From: Bordetella parapertussis
GTDB taxonomy: Bacteria; Pseudomonadota; Gammaproteobacteria; Burkholderiales; Burkholderiaceae_B
Reading direction: 5' to 3'
DNA length: 17,163 bases
Assembly (NCBI GenBank): GCA_945868195.1
Contig: CAMBLP010000031.1
Span: 1-17,163, forward strand
Below, piece by piece: positions 1 to 8,025 of this stretch (positions within the stretch are counted from its first letter, which is position 1; each line of letters begins with the position of its first letter). The notes beneath the pieces are model-generated. The model saw only the letters and a list, made by a program, of their open reading frames with translations, ran no database searches and had not been told where the DNA came from. The position numbers and the translations under genes were made by a program.

Positions 1-822
1 AATACCGAAAAACGACTCTGCAATCAGACTGCCCATGAACAGCAGAGGTAGGGCGGATACCGTGCCCGTCAAGATCGGTAACATCGCATTACGCAGCACA
101 TGCTTAAACAATACGACCCGCTCACTCAAGCCCCGAGCCCGCGCGGTACGCACATAGTCCTTGCTCATTTCCTCGAGAAACAAACTGCGATAAAAACGCG
201 CCTCGGGTCCGAGCCTAGAGATGATCGCAACCAAAATCGGTAAAGCTAAAAACTTAACCGCATCCAAACCCCAAGCGAAACCTGAGTAAGGCACCAGACG
301 TAATATTTTTGAAAACAACCACTGTCCCGCAATGATGTAAAACAGTCCAGAGATTGAAAGCATGAATACACACAAGACGACACCCCAAAAATCAAGGCGC
401 GTACTGCGGAAAAAAACCAATGACAAGGAAAACGCGATACTGACCAGCAGTCCGAGAATAAAAGTCGGAATCGCCAATGCAAGACTTGGCCACATGCGCA
501 CACCAATTTCACGCCCAATATCACGGCCCTCATCAGAGGCACCGAAATCGAATTTCAAAAGAGGCACTGAGCGCTGGTAAAAAATAGTGTCAGTATATTT
601 TTTGAGTCCAGAGGCCTCGGAATTTAAAAAGAGAGGTTTGTCGTAGCCACGATCGGCCTTCCATTTTTCGACAGCATCGGCACTCACGCGCTGACCGCCA
701 ATTGCGAGACGGGCCATATCATCGGGCGTATTCACTGCAAAAAACAACACAAAAGTAAATACATTGACGCCGATCAGAATCAATACACCATACATCAGCC
801 GTCGAAAAATATAAGCGATCAT
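1..822 (-). CDS. Peptide-type ABC transporter permease (DppB-like), 3' end cut by window
   Basis: Inner-membrane permease of the dipeptide/oligopeptide/nickel ABC family (BPD_transp_1), which forms half of the channel through which the substrate crosses the membrane. The open frame runs from ATG at 822 to the window edge (274 codons); family members are about 310-360 residues, so the last segment is missing. The N-terminus (MIAYIFRRLMYGVLILIGV) is the usual first membrane helix of this family. It is followed by a long periplasmic stretch of about 100 residues and then further helices. The cytoplasmic ATPase-coupling (EAA) loop is visible as ARARGLSERVVLFKHVLRNA, coded near positions 90-150. 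The start codon overlaps the stop of the binding-protein gene (ATGA at 819-822), so the two are almost certainly translated together. The second permease and ATPase genes should lie to the left of the window. The substrate cannot be read from the sequence. Confidence 0.9.
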   Translation of the reverse strand, partial: MIAYIFRRLMYGVLILIGVNVFTFVLFFAVNTPDDMARLAIGGQRVSADAVEKWKADRGYDKPLFLNSEASGLKKYTDTIFYQRSVPLLKFDFGASDEGRDIGREIGVRMWPSLALAIPTFILGLLVSIAFSLSLVFFRSTRLDFWGVVLCVFMLSISGLFYIIAGQWLFSKILRLVPYSGFAWGLDAVKFLALPILVAIISRLGPEARFYRSLFLEEMSKDYVRTARARGLSERVVLFKHVLRNAMLPILTGTVSALPLLFMGSLIAESFFGI

Positions 823-3119
823 TTGCGCATCTCCGGTGATTGATCTAATTGCGCTTGATCATGCTGAACGTTCTCGCCAAACGCATTGAGACGCTCTTGT
901 CTGCGTAGTACCCTCCAGGCAGGCCACACAAAAGCTGCCAGCAAAGCGCTCAACACACCTAGTGGCCACCAAATCGGGGGATTCCATTCGGCAATCCTCT
1001 TGGCCCGAAGTTCAGGATCGATCTTCAGGTACTGCAAGGTATTGCGCACCATTTGAGTGGGCTTGGCATTACCGACCCATTGCTGAAAGGCCCCGCCTGA
1101 TTTTGGAAATGCACCAAACATCCAAGGAGCATCCTCTTGCAGGATTTTTATCATCTGTGCGATGACTTGCGCTTTTTCATCACCATCCGGCAGGTCGCGC
1201 ATTCTTTCAAAAAGTGCGTCGTACTCTGGGTTGACATAATTGGACGCATTTTCACCGCCCTTGCCTGCTTTCGCATTTGGGCCGTAGAGCAGAAATAAAA
1301 AGTTTTCTGCATCAGGATAATCAGCAACCCAGCCCCACATGTACATCTGGGCAACGCCTCGCGACATTTTTTCCTGAAAGCGGTTGTAATCAGTTGAACG
1401 TACATCAAGCTGGACGCCAATATTGGCGAACTGACGGCGCATCCAATCGAGGGTAGGGCTCGAGCCACCCGCACCACTTGCCGAATCAAAATGCAAGACG
1501 AGAGGCGCACCCGTTTTTTCATCCCTCCCATTTGGATAGCCCGCTTCGGCCAACAAGCGACGTGCCTCGTCGAGCGACTTACGCTGCGGCCGACCATCTT
1601 TGAGGTTGTAGACCACACGATTGAACCCCGCCTCGCCACTCACATAACCCAGAATGCCGGGTGGGATGGGACCGTAGGCAACTTGCGCCTGATCATTTTG
1701 AAAAATCGCGACAAACTCTTCCCAATTAAAGGCGATGCTGAGTGCCTGACGCAATTTCCGATTACGCGTCTGCTGCTCTGGCGTGTCTCCCTGCCCCACG
1801 ACTGGATCGCGCCAATTAAAACCAAAATATTGCATTTGCGCTTCGACCGTGGTGGGAAGCTGAATCCCATGCTTAGCGTACAACGCTGCTTTTTCAGTCG
1901 AGTCGCTAGCAGCCACCAACATGGCCACGCCCGTATCACCGCTATCGACCTGGGGAATATCGTAGTAACCCTGCATGAACTTTCCCTGCAGAGGGATACT
2001 TTCTTTTTCAATATTAAAAACAATTCGATCAATGAAAGGCGTCATTTTGCCGCAGTCGGCCAACAGACCCGCGGCTTGATCGCCAGGCTCTCCCTCGCAA
2101 GGATAAGGCTCGCCGCGAAAATTCGGATTGCGCGAAAGCACGTGACGTCGATTTTGCAAAGACTCGGTCAGCATATACGGACCCGTACCAACCGGCCAGT
2201 GATTCAATGAGAGATTGCGCTGGGCCATCCCTGGCTGGCTATAAAACCGATCCGTCTCCCAAGGAATGGGGGCGACAAACGTCATGGCGAGCCAATACTT
2301 GAACTGTGGATATAAGCCTTTCACCCGAATACGCAAGGTGTGTTCATCGAGCGCCTCGATACCAGAAAAGCCCGTATTTCGCAGATCTAGCCAAGGCAAG
2401 TCGCGCGCACCTACGGGCATGTCCTTACGTAAATCTGCATCGATTTCGCGCAAACGCTTGCCATAGGCTTCCATGCCAACGATGTGTTGAGCCAAGGTCG
2501 AAAAAATCGGTGAGGCGACGCGTGGGCTCGCGAGCCTGCGTAAGGCATACACGTAATCGTGTGCCGTTAATTCGCGCGTCCCCGTCGCCGTAAAGTCGGA
2601 AATCGCAAACTTACCTTCAAACTCCTGCGCATCGATCGGCCAATAACGAAAGCGGCCATCCTCCTTGCGAGCGAAAGAGGGATGCGGTTGAAACAAAATA
2701 CCGGGACGCAGGCTGATGTCATAAATACTCTCGACAATCTCCGAGGGTCGAACCTCTGCATCCAGTGTGTTGCCTTGCCAGTCCAGAAATATTGGCTCGG
2801 CCACGTGCGTCGCCGTGCGCGGAACCAGCTCGTAGGGACGTTTAAGGTAGTGGTAAGCATACAGCGGCTCGTAAATATTGTAGGTATAGGGCGTTTCATC
2901 GGTTGAATATGAACGCGCAGGATCGAGATACTTTGGAGAACGTTGCGTAAAAGCCGTGTAAAGAACGTTCTGCTTTTCTGCGCCCGCCACATAGGGACTA
3001 TTAATGGGTGAAGTCCAAGATGCTCGACGCCACTCAGTCACTGGGTCACAACCAGCCAGAATGACGATTGCGCAAAGCGCAATCGTTTTTTGCAGGATGC
3101 CCAGATGGCTTAGGAACAT
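819..3119 (-). CDS. Family 5 extracellular solute-binding lipoprotein with C-terminal membrane segment
   Basis: Substrate-binding component (SBP_bac_5) of the peptide-type ABC importer whose permease follows it. The 766-residue product starts with a lipoprotein signal: hydrophobic stretch, then LAGC with the lipidated Cys at residue 24. Next comes the family 5 fold, with NIYEPLYAY near residue 80, LSRNPNFRGEP in the middle and RQALSIAFNWEEF later, as in DppA/OppA-like proteins. At 766 residues it is clearly longer than the usual 500-600. One cause is an unusual tail: WWPLGVLSALLAAFVWPAW (about 717-735) looks like a transmembrane helix followed by a basic then polar tail, so the protein may be anchored at both ends. 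It begins inside the end of the nuclease gene (10-nt overlap) and ends in an ATGA overlap with the permease. Long open frames in other phases across this gene are shadows. The ligand is unknown; peptides are a guess from the family. Confidence 0.9.
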   Translation of the reverse strand: MFLSHLGILQKTIALCAIVILAGCDPVTEWRRASWTSPINSPYVAGAEKQNVLYTAFTQRSPKYLDPARSYSTDETPYTYNIYEPLYAYHYLKRPYELVPRTATHVAEPIFLDWQGNTLDAEVRPSEIVESIYDISLRPGILFQPHPSFARKEDGRFRYWPIDAQEFEGKFAISDFTATGTRELTAHDYVYALRRLASPRVASPIFSTLAQHIVGMEAYGKRLREIDADLRKDMPVGARDLPWLDLRNTGFSGIEALDEHTLRIRVKGLYPQFKYWLAMTFVAPIPWETDRFYSQPGMAQRNLSLNHWPVGTGPYMLTESLQNRRHVLSRNPNFRGEPYPCEGEPGDQAAGLLADCGKMTPFIDRIVFNIEKESIPLQGKFMQGYYDIPQVDSGDTGVAMLVAASDSTEKAALYAKHGIQLPTTVEAQMQYFGFNWRDPVVGQGDTPEQQTRNRKLRQALSIAFNWEEFVAIFQNDQAQVAYGPIPPGILGYVSGEAGFNRVVYNLKDGRPQRKSLDEARRLLAEAGYPNGRDEKTGAPLVLHFDSASGAGGSSPTLDWMRRQFANIGVQLDVRSTDYNRFQEKMSRGVAQMYMWGWVADYPDAENFLFLLYGPNAKAGKGGENASNYVNPEYDALFERMRDLPDGDEKAQVIAQMIKILQEDAPWMFGAFPKSGGAFQQWVGNAKPTQMVRNTLQYLKIDPELRAKRIAEWNPPIWWPLGVLSALLAAFVWPAWRVLRRQERLNAFGENVQHDQAQLDQSPEMRK

Positions 3120-3700
3120 TTTTTATTTTTCCAGCACTTTACTCGCCACTCCCAAGGCGCGACAGCACCAGGCTCCGCCCAAAGTCCAAGTTTTTTCTGA
3201 CGCGCAGACTTTTCTAACTCGATCAAAGATTTATCGCGTAAAAATTTTCCTTTGGCCTGTTGATTCGCCCAGGCAAATCCCTGCTCGACTTGCAACCGAT
3301 TGGCGGTGGTACCGTCAACTGGAATGTCACAGATATGACGGTTGTAGTGATCCTTTTCAAAACAAGTGATCGTGATTGTTTTGCCAGCTACATAATTTGC
3401 TAAATTTTTTCTGGACGCCTCACCAAACGGTTGACCAGGCTGACTGCTACCGTGAGCCGTTTCAGGGGCATCGATACTCGCCAAACGGATGCGCTCCTGT
3501 TTATTGTCTACCAACAGGTTGATAGTGTCTCCATCTGACACCCGGACGACTTTCCCGGTCAGCTTATAAGGTGCGCCTGCCGCGTGTGCAGTCTGGACAA
3601 GTTGTAAGAACAGATTTTGTGATCCACAAAAGACCACGACAGCCAGTGCAGCAGCAAGAACTCCAAAAAAAAACCCGTTGATTTTCTTATTTTTTTTCAT
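3110..3700 (-). CDS. Exported staphylococcal-nuclease-like (TNase/SNc) protein
   Basis: Predicted calcium-dependent phosphodiesterase of the thermonuclease family, acting on DNA or RNA outside the cytoplasm. The N-terminus is basic then hydrophobic (about residues 8-25) with a possible signal-peptidase site after AHA at residue 40, so it is secreted or membrane-tethered. The OB-fold core starts at about residue 47. Active-site positions of the family are present: SDGDT (55-59), R72, D77 and E80 in IRLASIDAPET, and R121 in HYNRHICDI. The C-terminus is Trp/Cys/Lys-rich and ends in KCWKNKKCS, with a possible disulfide. The 196-residue length is normal for Gram-negative members. Its stop lies inside the start of the binding-protein gene, so it is the first gene of that run. 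The link between nuclease and transporter is unexplained. The start codon has no clear ribosome-binding site; it was chosen because it gives a complete signal sequence. Confidence 0.88.
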   Translation of the reverse strand: MKKNKKINGFFFGVLAAALAVVVFCGSQNLFLQLVQTAHAAGAPYKLTGKVVRVSDGDTINLLVDNKQERIRLASIDAPETAHGSSQPGQPFGEASRKNLANYVAGKTITITCFEKDHYNRHICDIPVDGTTANRLQVEQGFAWANQQAKGKFLRDKSLIELEKSARQKKLGLWAEPGAVAPWEWRVKCWKNKKCS

Positions 3701-3704
3701 TTAA

Positions 3705-3733
3705 ATAATTGATTTGTATGTAAAAATTGACAA
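3705..3733 (-). promoter_or_regulatory. Possible promoter of the nuclease-transporter run
   Basis: On the minus strand TTGTCA (3733-3728) is followed after 17 nt by AATTAT (3710-3705). This is 5/6 and 4/6 agreement with sigma70 consensus in a very AT-rich stretch. Transcription from it would start at or next to the ATG at 3700, so the mRNA would be leaderless or nearly so, which fits the lack of a ribosome-binding site. AT-rich DNA gives such matches by chance, hence low confidence. Confidence 0.25.
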
Positions 3734-3816
3734 AATATCTCTTAAATACCCTTTGATGAACCCTAAACGGCAAGGAGTAACACCTTGCGCTTATTGAGCA
3801 CCCATCTTGCACTAAG

Positions 3817-3844
3817 TTCAAACTGACCGTCAACATGATTTAAT
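3817..3844 (+). promoter_or_regulatory. Possible promoter of the hydroxyacid dehydrogenase gene
   Basis: TTCAAA (3817-3822), a 16-nt spacer and TTTAAT (3839-3844) form a modest sigma70-like pair about 60 nt before the ATG at 3903. The 202-bp divergent gap (3701-3902) also holds a 6-bp stem-loop (3770-3788) with no T-run after it. Nothing else was recognised there. Confidence 0.25.
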
Positions 3845-3902
3845 GCTGAATGACCGCATCGACGGTAACAGACATCAGACCACATCTGGGTAAAGTTTAA
3901 AT

Positions 3903-4850
3903 ATGCAGATCGTATTTCTTGACAGCGACACCATTACAACCCCTTTACCCGTCTCAGATTGGGCGACCAAATGGGTCAATCTCCCTGCCACCCCCCAAGA
4001 TCCTGACGCTGTCGTCAAAGCGCTGGCCGACGCCGATATTTGCATTACAAACAAGATTAAACTTACCCCCGCCATTTTGGCGCGCTTGCCCCGGCTAAAG
4101 TTTGTTTGCGTCGCCGCCACTGGCTATGACTGCGTCGATCTGCAATCTTGTCGCGAACACGGCATCGTCGTCTCCAACGTACCGGGCTACTCCAGGCAAA
4201 GCGTAGGCGAAGGTGTGATTAGTTTTATTTTTTCGCTTCGCCGCGCCCTGCCTTATTACCAAACGATTGCGCGTCAAGCTTGGCCTAGCTCTTCCCATTT
4301 TTGTGTTCATGGTGCGCCCATCCTCAATGTGCGGGGCGCAACCCTAGGAATTTTCGGTCGTGGCGCCATCGGCAATGAGGTCGCGACCCTTGCTCAAGCA
4401 CTCGGCATGAACGTGATGTTTGGCGAACACCGTCACCGCTCCGATGTACGTCCTGGATATGTTCGCTTTGAAACACTGTTGGCTCAGAGCGACGTCATCA
4501 CGCTGCATTGTCCGCTGACCGAAGCCACACGAGGCATGATCGGTCAGGCGGAGATCGCCCAAATGAAGCCCGGCGCCATGTTAATTAATACTGCACGCGG
4601 CCCACTGATCAATGAGCAAGCGGTCGCCGATGCTTTGCTTAGCGGCCAATTAGGCGGCGTGGCACTCGATGTGCTTGCAGTCGAGCCGCCTCCCGCTGAA
4701 AATACACTCCTTCAGATGCATCTACCTAATCTGATCATCACCCCGCACATCACTTGGGCAAACGAACATGGAATGCGTAGCCTCATGGATAGTATCGCAG
4801 GCAATCTCAACGCTTTTTCTCAGGGCAAACCCATCAACGTGGTGAGCTGA
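3903..4850 (+). CDS. D-isomer-specific 2-hydroxyacid dehydrogenase (glycerate/hydroxypyruvate type)
   Basis: Cytosolic NAD(P)H-dependent enzyme that interconverts a 2-oxoacid and the D-2-hydroxyacid; hydroxypyruvate or glyoxylate are the likeliest substrates from overall similarity to HprA-type enzymes. The 315-residue length is typical. The nucleotide-binding motif is GRGAIG (152-157) after a beta strand (LGIF). The catalytic triad is present: R232 in NTARGPLIN, E261 in LAVEPP and H282 in ITPHITWAN. The substrate-site loop TGYDCVDL (73-80) and the dimer-helix region VGEGVISFIF (101-110) fit the family. The upstream Shine-Dalgarno is weak. It lies 86 nt before the AtuA-family gene on the same strand and may share its transcript. 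Exact substrate unknown. Confidence 0.92.
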   Translation: MQIVFLDSDTITTPLPVSDWATKWVNLPATPQDPDAVVKALADADICITNKIKLTPAILARLPRLKFVCVAATGYDCVDLQSCREHGIVVSNVPGYSRQSVGEGVISFIFSLRRALPYYQTIARQAWPSSSHFCVHGAPILNVRGATLGIFGRGAIGNEVATLAQALGMNVMFGEHRHRSDVRPGYVRFETLLAQSDVITLHCPLTEATRGMIGQAEIAQMKPGAMLINTARGPLINEQAVADALLSGQLGGVALDVLAVEPPPAENTLLQMHLPNLIITPHITWANEHGMRSLMDSIAGNLNAFSQGKPINVVS

Positions 4851-4936
4851 GACGTCCTTGAGCTTGACTACCACCTCGCCGCCCCTTCGCACAGCTTAAG
4901 CAAAGAAGGCGTCACTCTCACTAATCAGGCAAATAA

Positions 4937-6316
4937 ATGAGCACTTTATCTACATCGCAATCTGTGCAGCGCCCGCTCTATGTGGGTTGCGCGACCGGTT
5001 TCTCAGGTGATCGTACCGATGGCGCAGGTCCCGTCGTCGACACACTGATCGCCTTAGGTGGTGGCGTACTGAATTTTGAAACACTCGCCGAGCGGACCTT
5101 GGCGCTCGCGCAAATCGAAAAACGCAAAGATCCGAAAATGGGCTATGAGCCTCTACTCGCCGATCTCATGGGTCCTGTTCTCAAGCGCTGTCTCGACCAC
5201 AACATCCAGATCGTGAGCAATTTTGGTGCTGCCAATCCGCAGGCCGCCGCACAAAGAATATTTGCGATCGCTCGAGAACAAAAATTACGCACTCCGCGTA
5301 TTGCAGTGGTGTACGGCGACGATCTGACTGAACCAGAACAACTGAAATTTTTACTCAAAAAACTCGGTACCGATATTGATCCTGCACGTGTTGTCAGTGC
5401 CAATGCCTATATCGGCGCCTATGAGATTGCTCAAGCACTCAACGATGGCGCGGATATCGTTGTCACCGGGCGCGTCTCTGACCCCTCACTCACGCTTGGC
5501 CCGGCGATCGCACATTTTGGTTGGGCGATGAATGACTGGCACAAAATGGGTTGCGGCACGATGGCCGGACATATGCTTGAGTGCGGAACGCAAGTCTCTG
5601 GCGGCTACTACAGCGTCCCAGGTCAAAAATCCGTACCCGGCATGGACCGCATTGGTTTTCCCATCGCAGAGATCCGGGCTGATGGCACGTTCTCTGTTTT
5701 CAAAGCAAGCAACACCGGCGGACTCGTCGATGACCGTACAGGTCGCGAGCAGATTCTCTACGAGGTACACGACCCCGCCCGCTATCTGACGCCCGATGTC
5801 ACAGCGGACATTACCGAGGCAAGCATTACACAAGAGGGTCCAGACCGAATTCGCATCGAAGGCATTCAAGGACATCCTCGCCCAGCCGAGCTCAAAGTCA
5901 ACGTCTGCTACGACAACGGCTACCTCGCCGAAGCTGAAATTTCCTACGCTGGTTTTCGTGCCAGAGAACGCGCAGCACTTGCCGGCGAAACGGTGCGCAA
6001 ACGCATCGGTCATCTTTTACCACTGCGCATCGACTTGATTGGTGCAATCAGTATCTTTGGCGATGATGCGGGCGAGCTCATGGGCAAAGGCCTGCCCGAG
6101 GCCCGTGATGTTCGTTTGCGCGTCGCAGGCGTGCACATTGATAAATCTATCGCAGAAAAGATTTTGCGCGAAGTCACCTCTTTGTATTGTTGCGGCCCAG
6201 CGGGTGGAGGCGGCGTTCGTACCTCACTGCGTCCTCGCCTCGATACCCTATCTTGCACCATTCCACGTGAATCCGTCCCTTGTGGCTATCGCTTTGTCGA
6301 GGAGCAACACGCATGA
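4937..6316 (+). CDS. AtuA-family protein (DUF1446 core)
   Basis: Member of the AtuA/DUF1446 family, named after the first gene of the Pseudomonas acyclic-terpene (citronellol/geraniol) utilisation cluster. The biochemical role of the family is not firmly known. The family's N-terminal glycine-rich start is visible (CATGFSGDRTDGAGPVVD, residues about 18-35), followed by LVALGGG-like and VSNFGAANPQAAA motifs and a C-terminal CCGPAGGGG (about 416-424). At 459 residues this is the core domain only. In many homologues a further domain of about 100 residues is fused at the C-terminus; here it is a separate gene that starts inside this one's stop codon. A weak AGG lies 8-9 nt before the ATG. None of the other citronellol genes (atuC/atuF carboxylase subunits, atuE and so on) are here, so terpene degradation should not be assumed. 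Confidence 0.9.
   Translation: MSTLSTSQSVQRPLYVGCATGFSGDRTDGAGPVVDTLIALGGGVLNFETLAERTLALAQIEKRKDPKMGYEPLLADLMGPVLKRCLDHNIQIVSNFGAANPQAAAQRIFAIAREQKLRTPRIAVVYGDDLTEPEQLKFLLKKLGTDIDPARVVSANAYIGAYEIAQALNDGADIVVTGRVSDPSLTLGPAIAHFGWAMNDWHKMGCGTMAGHMLECGTQVSGGYYSVPGQKSVPGMDRIGFPIAEIRADGTFSVFKASNTGGLVDDRTGREQILYEVHDPARYLTPDVTADITEASITQEGPDRIRIEGIQGHPRPAELKVNVCYDNGYLAEAEISYAGFRARERAALAGETVRKRIGHLLPLRIDLIGAISIFGDDAGELMGKGLPEARDVRLRVAGVHIDKSIAEKILREVTSLYCCGPAGGGGVRTSLRPRLDTLSCTIPRESVPCGYRFVEEQHA
6299..6304 (+). promoter_or_regulatory. Ribosome-binding site that fixes the AtuA-partner start
   Basis: GAGGAG lies 8 nt before the ATG at 6313. It supports that start over an in-frame ATG at 6280, which would overlap the AtuA-family gene by 37 nt. 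Confidence 0.7.
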
Positions 6317-6693
6317 CCTCAATCGCTCAGCAAACCGTTCAACTCCCCCTTTATCAGCTCGCCCATGGACGTGCGGGTGATAAAGGCAATACCTCCAACA
6401 TCAGCGTCATCGCTTGGAATCAAGCCTGCTTTGAGCTCCTTGTTTCACAGGCCACTGAAGACAAAGTCGCAGCATGGTTTAGCTATCGGCATCCCAATAA
6501 GGTGACGCGCTACGTTTTGCCCAAGCTACTGGCGATGAATTTCGTTCTCGAAGGAATTTTGGATGGCGGCGTCAACGATGCGCTCAACTTGGACACCCAC
6601 GGTAAAGGTCTGTCCTTTTGGATGATGGATATGCCGGTCGAGGTCCCACAAGCGCTCGCTCAACAGTTGAGTATCAAAGAGTACTCAAAGTAG
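6313..6693 (+). CDS. AtuA C-terminal-domain-like small protein
   Basis: Small cytosolic protein of 126 residues matching the domain that is fused to the C-terminus of longer AtuA/DUF1446 proteins. Hallmark stretches are LAHGRAGDKGNTSNISVIAW (about residues 16-35), HPNKVTRYVLPKLLAMNFVL in the middle and GGVNDALNLDTHGK further on. Its start codon shares ATGA with the AtuA-family stop (6313-6316) and has a strong ribosome-binding site, so the two products are probably made in equal amounts and form a complex. The reaction is unknown. The longer reading from ATG at 6280 is less likely. Confidence 0.88.
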   Translation: MTSIAQQTVQLPLYQLAHGRAGDKGNTSNISVIAWNQACFELLVSQATEDKVAAWFSYRHPNKVTRYVLPKLLAMNFVLEGILDGGVNDALNLDTHGKGLSFWMMDMPVEVPQALAQQLSIKEYSK

Positions 6694-6698
6694 GCCTA

Positions 6699-6947
6699 TT
6701 GAAAAATCATTCAGTCACCGCTAAAAATCACGTTCACCCAAAAAAGCTTTTGTTAAGCAAATGGACGGCTGTTGAGCCCACGCATAAGGAAAAGCATTTT
6801 TTGGTCGTGAAAGTGATCGAGCCTGAGATGATCGGTGCTCCCGTCGTTGAAATCGAGCTAGAAGCCGCAATGACGGGACGGACCCTCAGATTACCTTGGA
6901 GAACACTCAGAGATCAACGGCATTGGCGCCAAGGCTGGGTGGATTAA
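6699..6947 (+). CDS. TIGR02450-type tryptophan-rich small conserved protein
   Basis: Conserved small protein of unknown function. The family core is easy to see: HPKKLLLSKWTAV, then KEKHFLVVKVI, and a C-terminal Trp-rich end LPWRTLRDQRHWRQGWVD. Homologues are about 60-80 residues and start shortly before NPKKLL, so I place the start at TTG 6699 (82 residues), 5 nt after the preceding stop, with AGTAGG as a weak ribosome-binding site. An in-frame ATG at 6618 would add 27 residues unlike the family and overlap the AtuA partner by 76 nt. The 3' end overlaps the convergent membrane-protein gene by 4 nt. It may be co-transcribed with the AtuA pair. Confidence 0.8.
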   Translation: MKNHSVTAKNHVHPKKLLLSKWTAVEPTHKEKHFLVVKVIEPEMIGAPVVEIELEAAMTGRTLRLPWRTLRDQRHWRQGWVD

Positions 6948-7564
6948 GAGCCTGTTGGACCTGCGCGATACACCCTTGCACCCTTTGTAAATAGCCGGAC
7001 AGCTAAGCTCGCAAGGTAAAGCATAATGAGCGTACCGGCAACATCACCGACAAACATCGGAACAATACCAGACCACGCATCAGGCGATAGCCCCGTGAAA
7101 TAAAAATACAAGTTGTGCGGAAAGGTGTTGAAAATCGCCCCCGCTACTGCAAACACGAGTAATTGAGAGTGGTGTAATCCAGCTAAATCTCGCGGTAGTT
7201 TTAACCAGCGCGTGCAAAGATTGAACGCGACGAGAGGACCTAGCGCAGAAAGCCCGGCGAGCATCACGATATTGAACGGTTCGTACTTTAGCAAGCTGAG
7301 ATTGGTCAGAATTGCACCAAGGAACAAACCTAGAGTTCCAGTCCAACCTCCGACCATGACCGCCAACATTCGAATCGCTGCAGGCAAAAAGATCCAGCTA
7401 ATAAAACCCGTCAGGTGAATCCTAGAAAACAGCCAAGCGTTCAATTCAAATAGAGCAAACCACGCAAGCGCGACGACCAATACAAACAAAATCATCGCCA
7501 CAGTACTGAGGCGATGATTCGTTAATTCGGTCGTCTGTGCGTCGCCGCGAGGCGTGGAAAGCAT
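6944..7564 (-). CDS. MASE1-like multi-pass membrane protein, no output domain
   Basis: Integral inner-membrane protein of 206 residues with about six helices, the first at residues 24-44 (ILFVLVVALAWFALFELNA). It resembles the MASE1 sensory membrane domain usually attached to histidine kinases or diguanylate cyclases: FLPAAIRMLAVMVGGWTG near 55-75, FPHNLYFYFTG in the middle and MFVGDVAGTLIMLYL near 170-185. Here no signalling domain follows; the protein stops soon after the last helix, so it would be a stand-alone membrane module, possibly a small transporter or sensor. It lies 4 nt after the winged-helix gene and is probably cotranscribed. Family assignment is by eye, so moderate. Confidence 0.65.
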   Translation of the reverse strand: MLSTPRGDAQTTELTNHRLSTVAMILFVLVVALAWFALFELNAWLFSRIHLTGFISWIFLPAAIRMLAVMVGGWTGTLGLFLGAILTNLSLLKYEPFNIVMLAGLSALGPLVAFNLCTRWLKLPRDLAGLHHSQLLVFAVAGAIFNTFPHNLYFYFTGLSPDAWSGIVPMFVGDVAGTLIMLYLASLAVRLFTKGARVYRAGPTGS

Positions 7565-7568
7565 TTAA

Positions 7569-7928
7569 TCAACCTGGTTGGTGGGCCTTATCAATCGCCT
7601 GTCCAAGTGTCACAAAGTACTGTTCAGCAAGCGCCGTCGGTACCACATACTTGACGCGGCTATCGACCTTGTCAGTATCGAGGTCGATCATTCCTTTTTT
7701 ACGTAAGGTTTTGAGACGGCGATGTGCTGTCGTCGCTGATATTTCTGTCGACAATCCCATCGCCTCTAGCACGCTTACTTTTTTACCATGATGCCAATTG
7801 ACACCCAGCATCGCGAGCAAGCGCTCCTCAACAGGGTCCATTGCAGGAAACGTTGGGATCTGCTTGATTGCCTGAACGAGGTTCAGGAAGCGCAGATATG
7901 TAAGAGAGTATTTAGATTCTGTAGTCAT
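7569..7928 (-). CDS. Winged-helix (MarR-like) transcriptional regulator
   Basis: Small DNA-binding protein (119 residues from ATG 7928). The helix-turn-helix is at VSVLEAMGLSTEISATTAHRRLKTLRKKGMI, with the recognition helix TTAHRRLKTLRKKG, followed by a wing DTDKVDSRVKYVVPT and a C-terminal helix that could dimerise. There is no ligand domain. It sits directly before a MASE1-like membrane gene (4-nt gap) and probably controls it or responds to it. A TTG at 7964 would add 12 residues; neither start has a good ribosome-binding site. Targets and signal are unknown. Confidence 0.75.
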   Translation of the reverse strand: MTTESKYSLTYLRFLNLVQAIKQIPTFPAMDPVEERLLAMLGVNWHHGKKVSVLEAMGLSTEISATTAHRRLKTLRKKGMIDLDTDKVDSRVKYVVPTALAEQYFVTLGQAIDKAHQPG

Positions 7929-8025
7929 ATCAGGATGATAGCGCCAAATTAAAAATTGTGGCAATCTTTACTCACTAAAGGGCTTATAAAACAAGGCTTA
8001 AAGACGTAAAAGCTTTTCAAATGAA

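Noticed and set aside
246..542. 98-codon minus-strand frame near the left edge
   Set aside because: It lies out of frame inside the permease gene, whose real frame runs open to the window edge with a conserved ATPase-coupling loop.
1491..2210. 239-codon open frame on the plus strand inside the binding-protein gene
   Set aside because: It is antisense to a clear family 5 binding protein and its translation resembles no protein family; a shadow frame.
3770..3788. Six-bp stem-loop in the gap at 3701-3902 as a terminator
   Set aside because: No T-run follows on either strand and both flanking genes point away from it.
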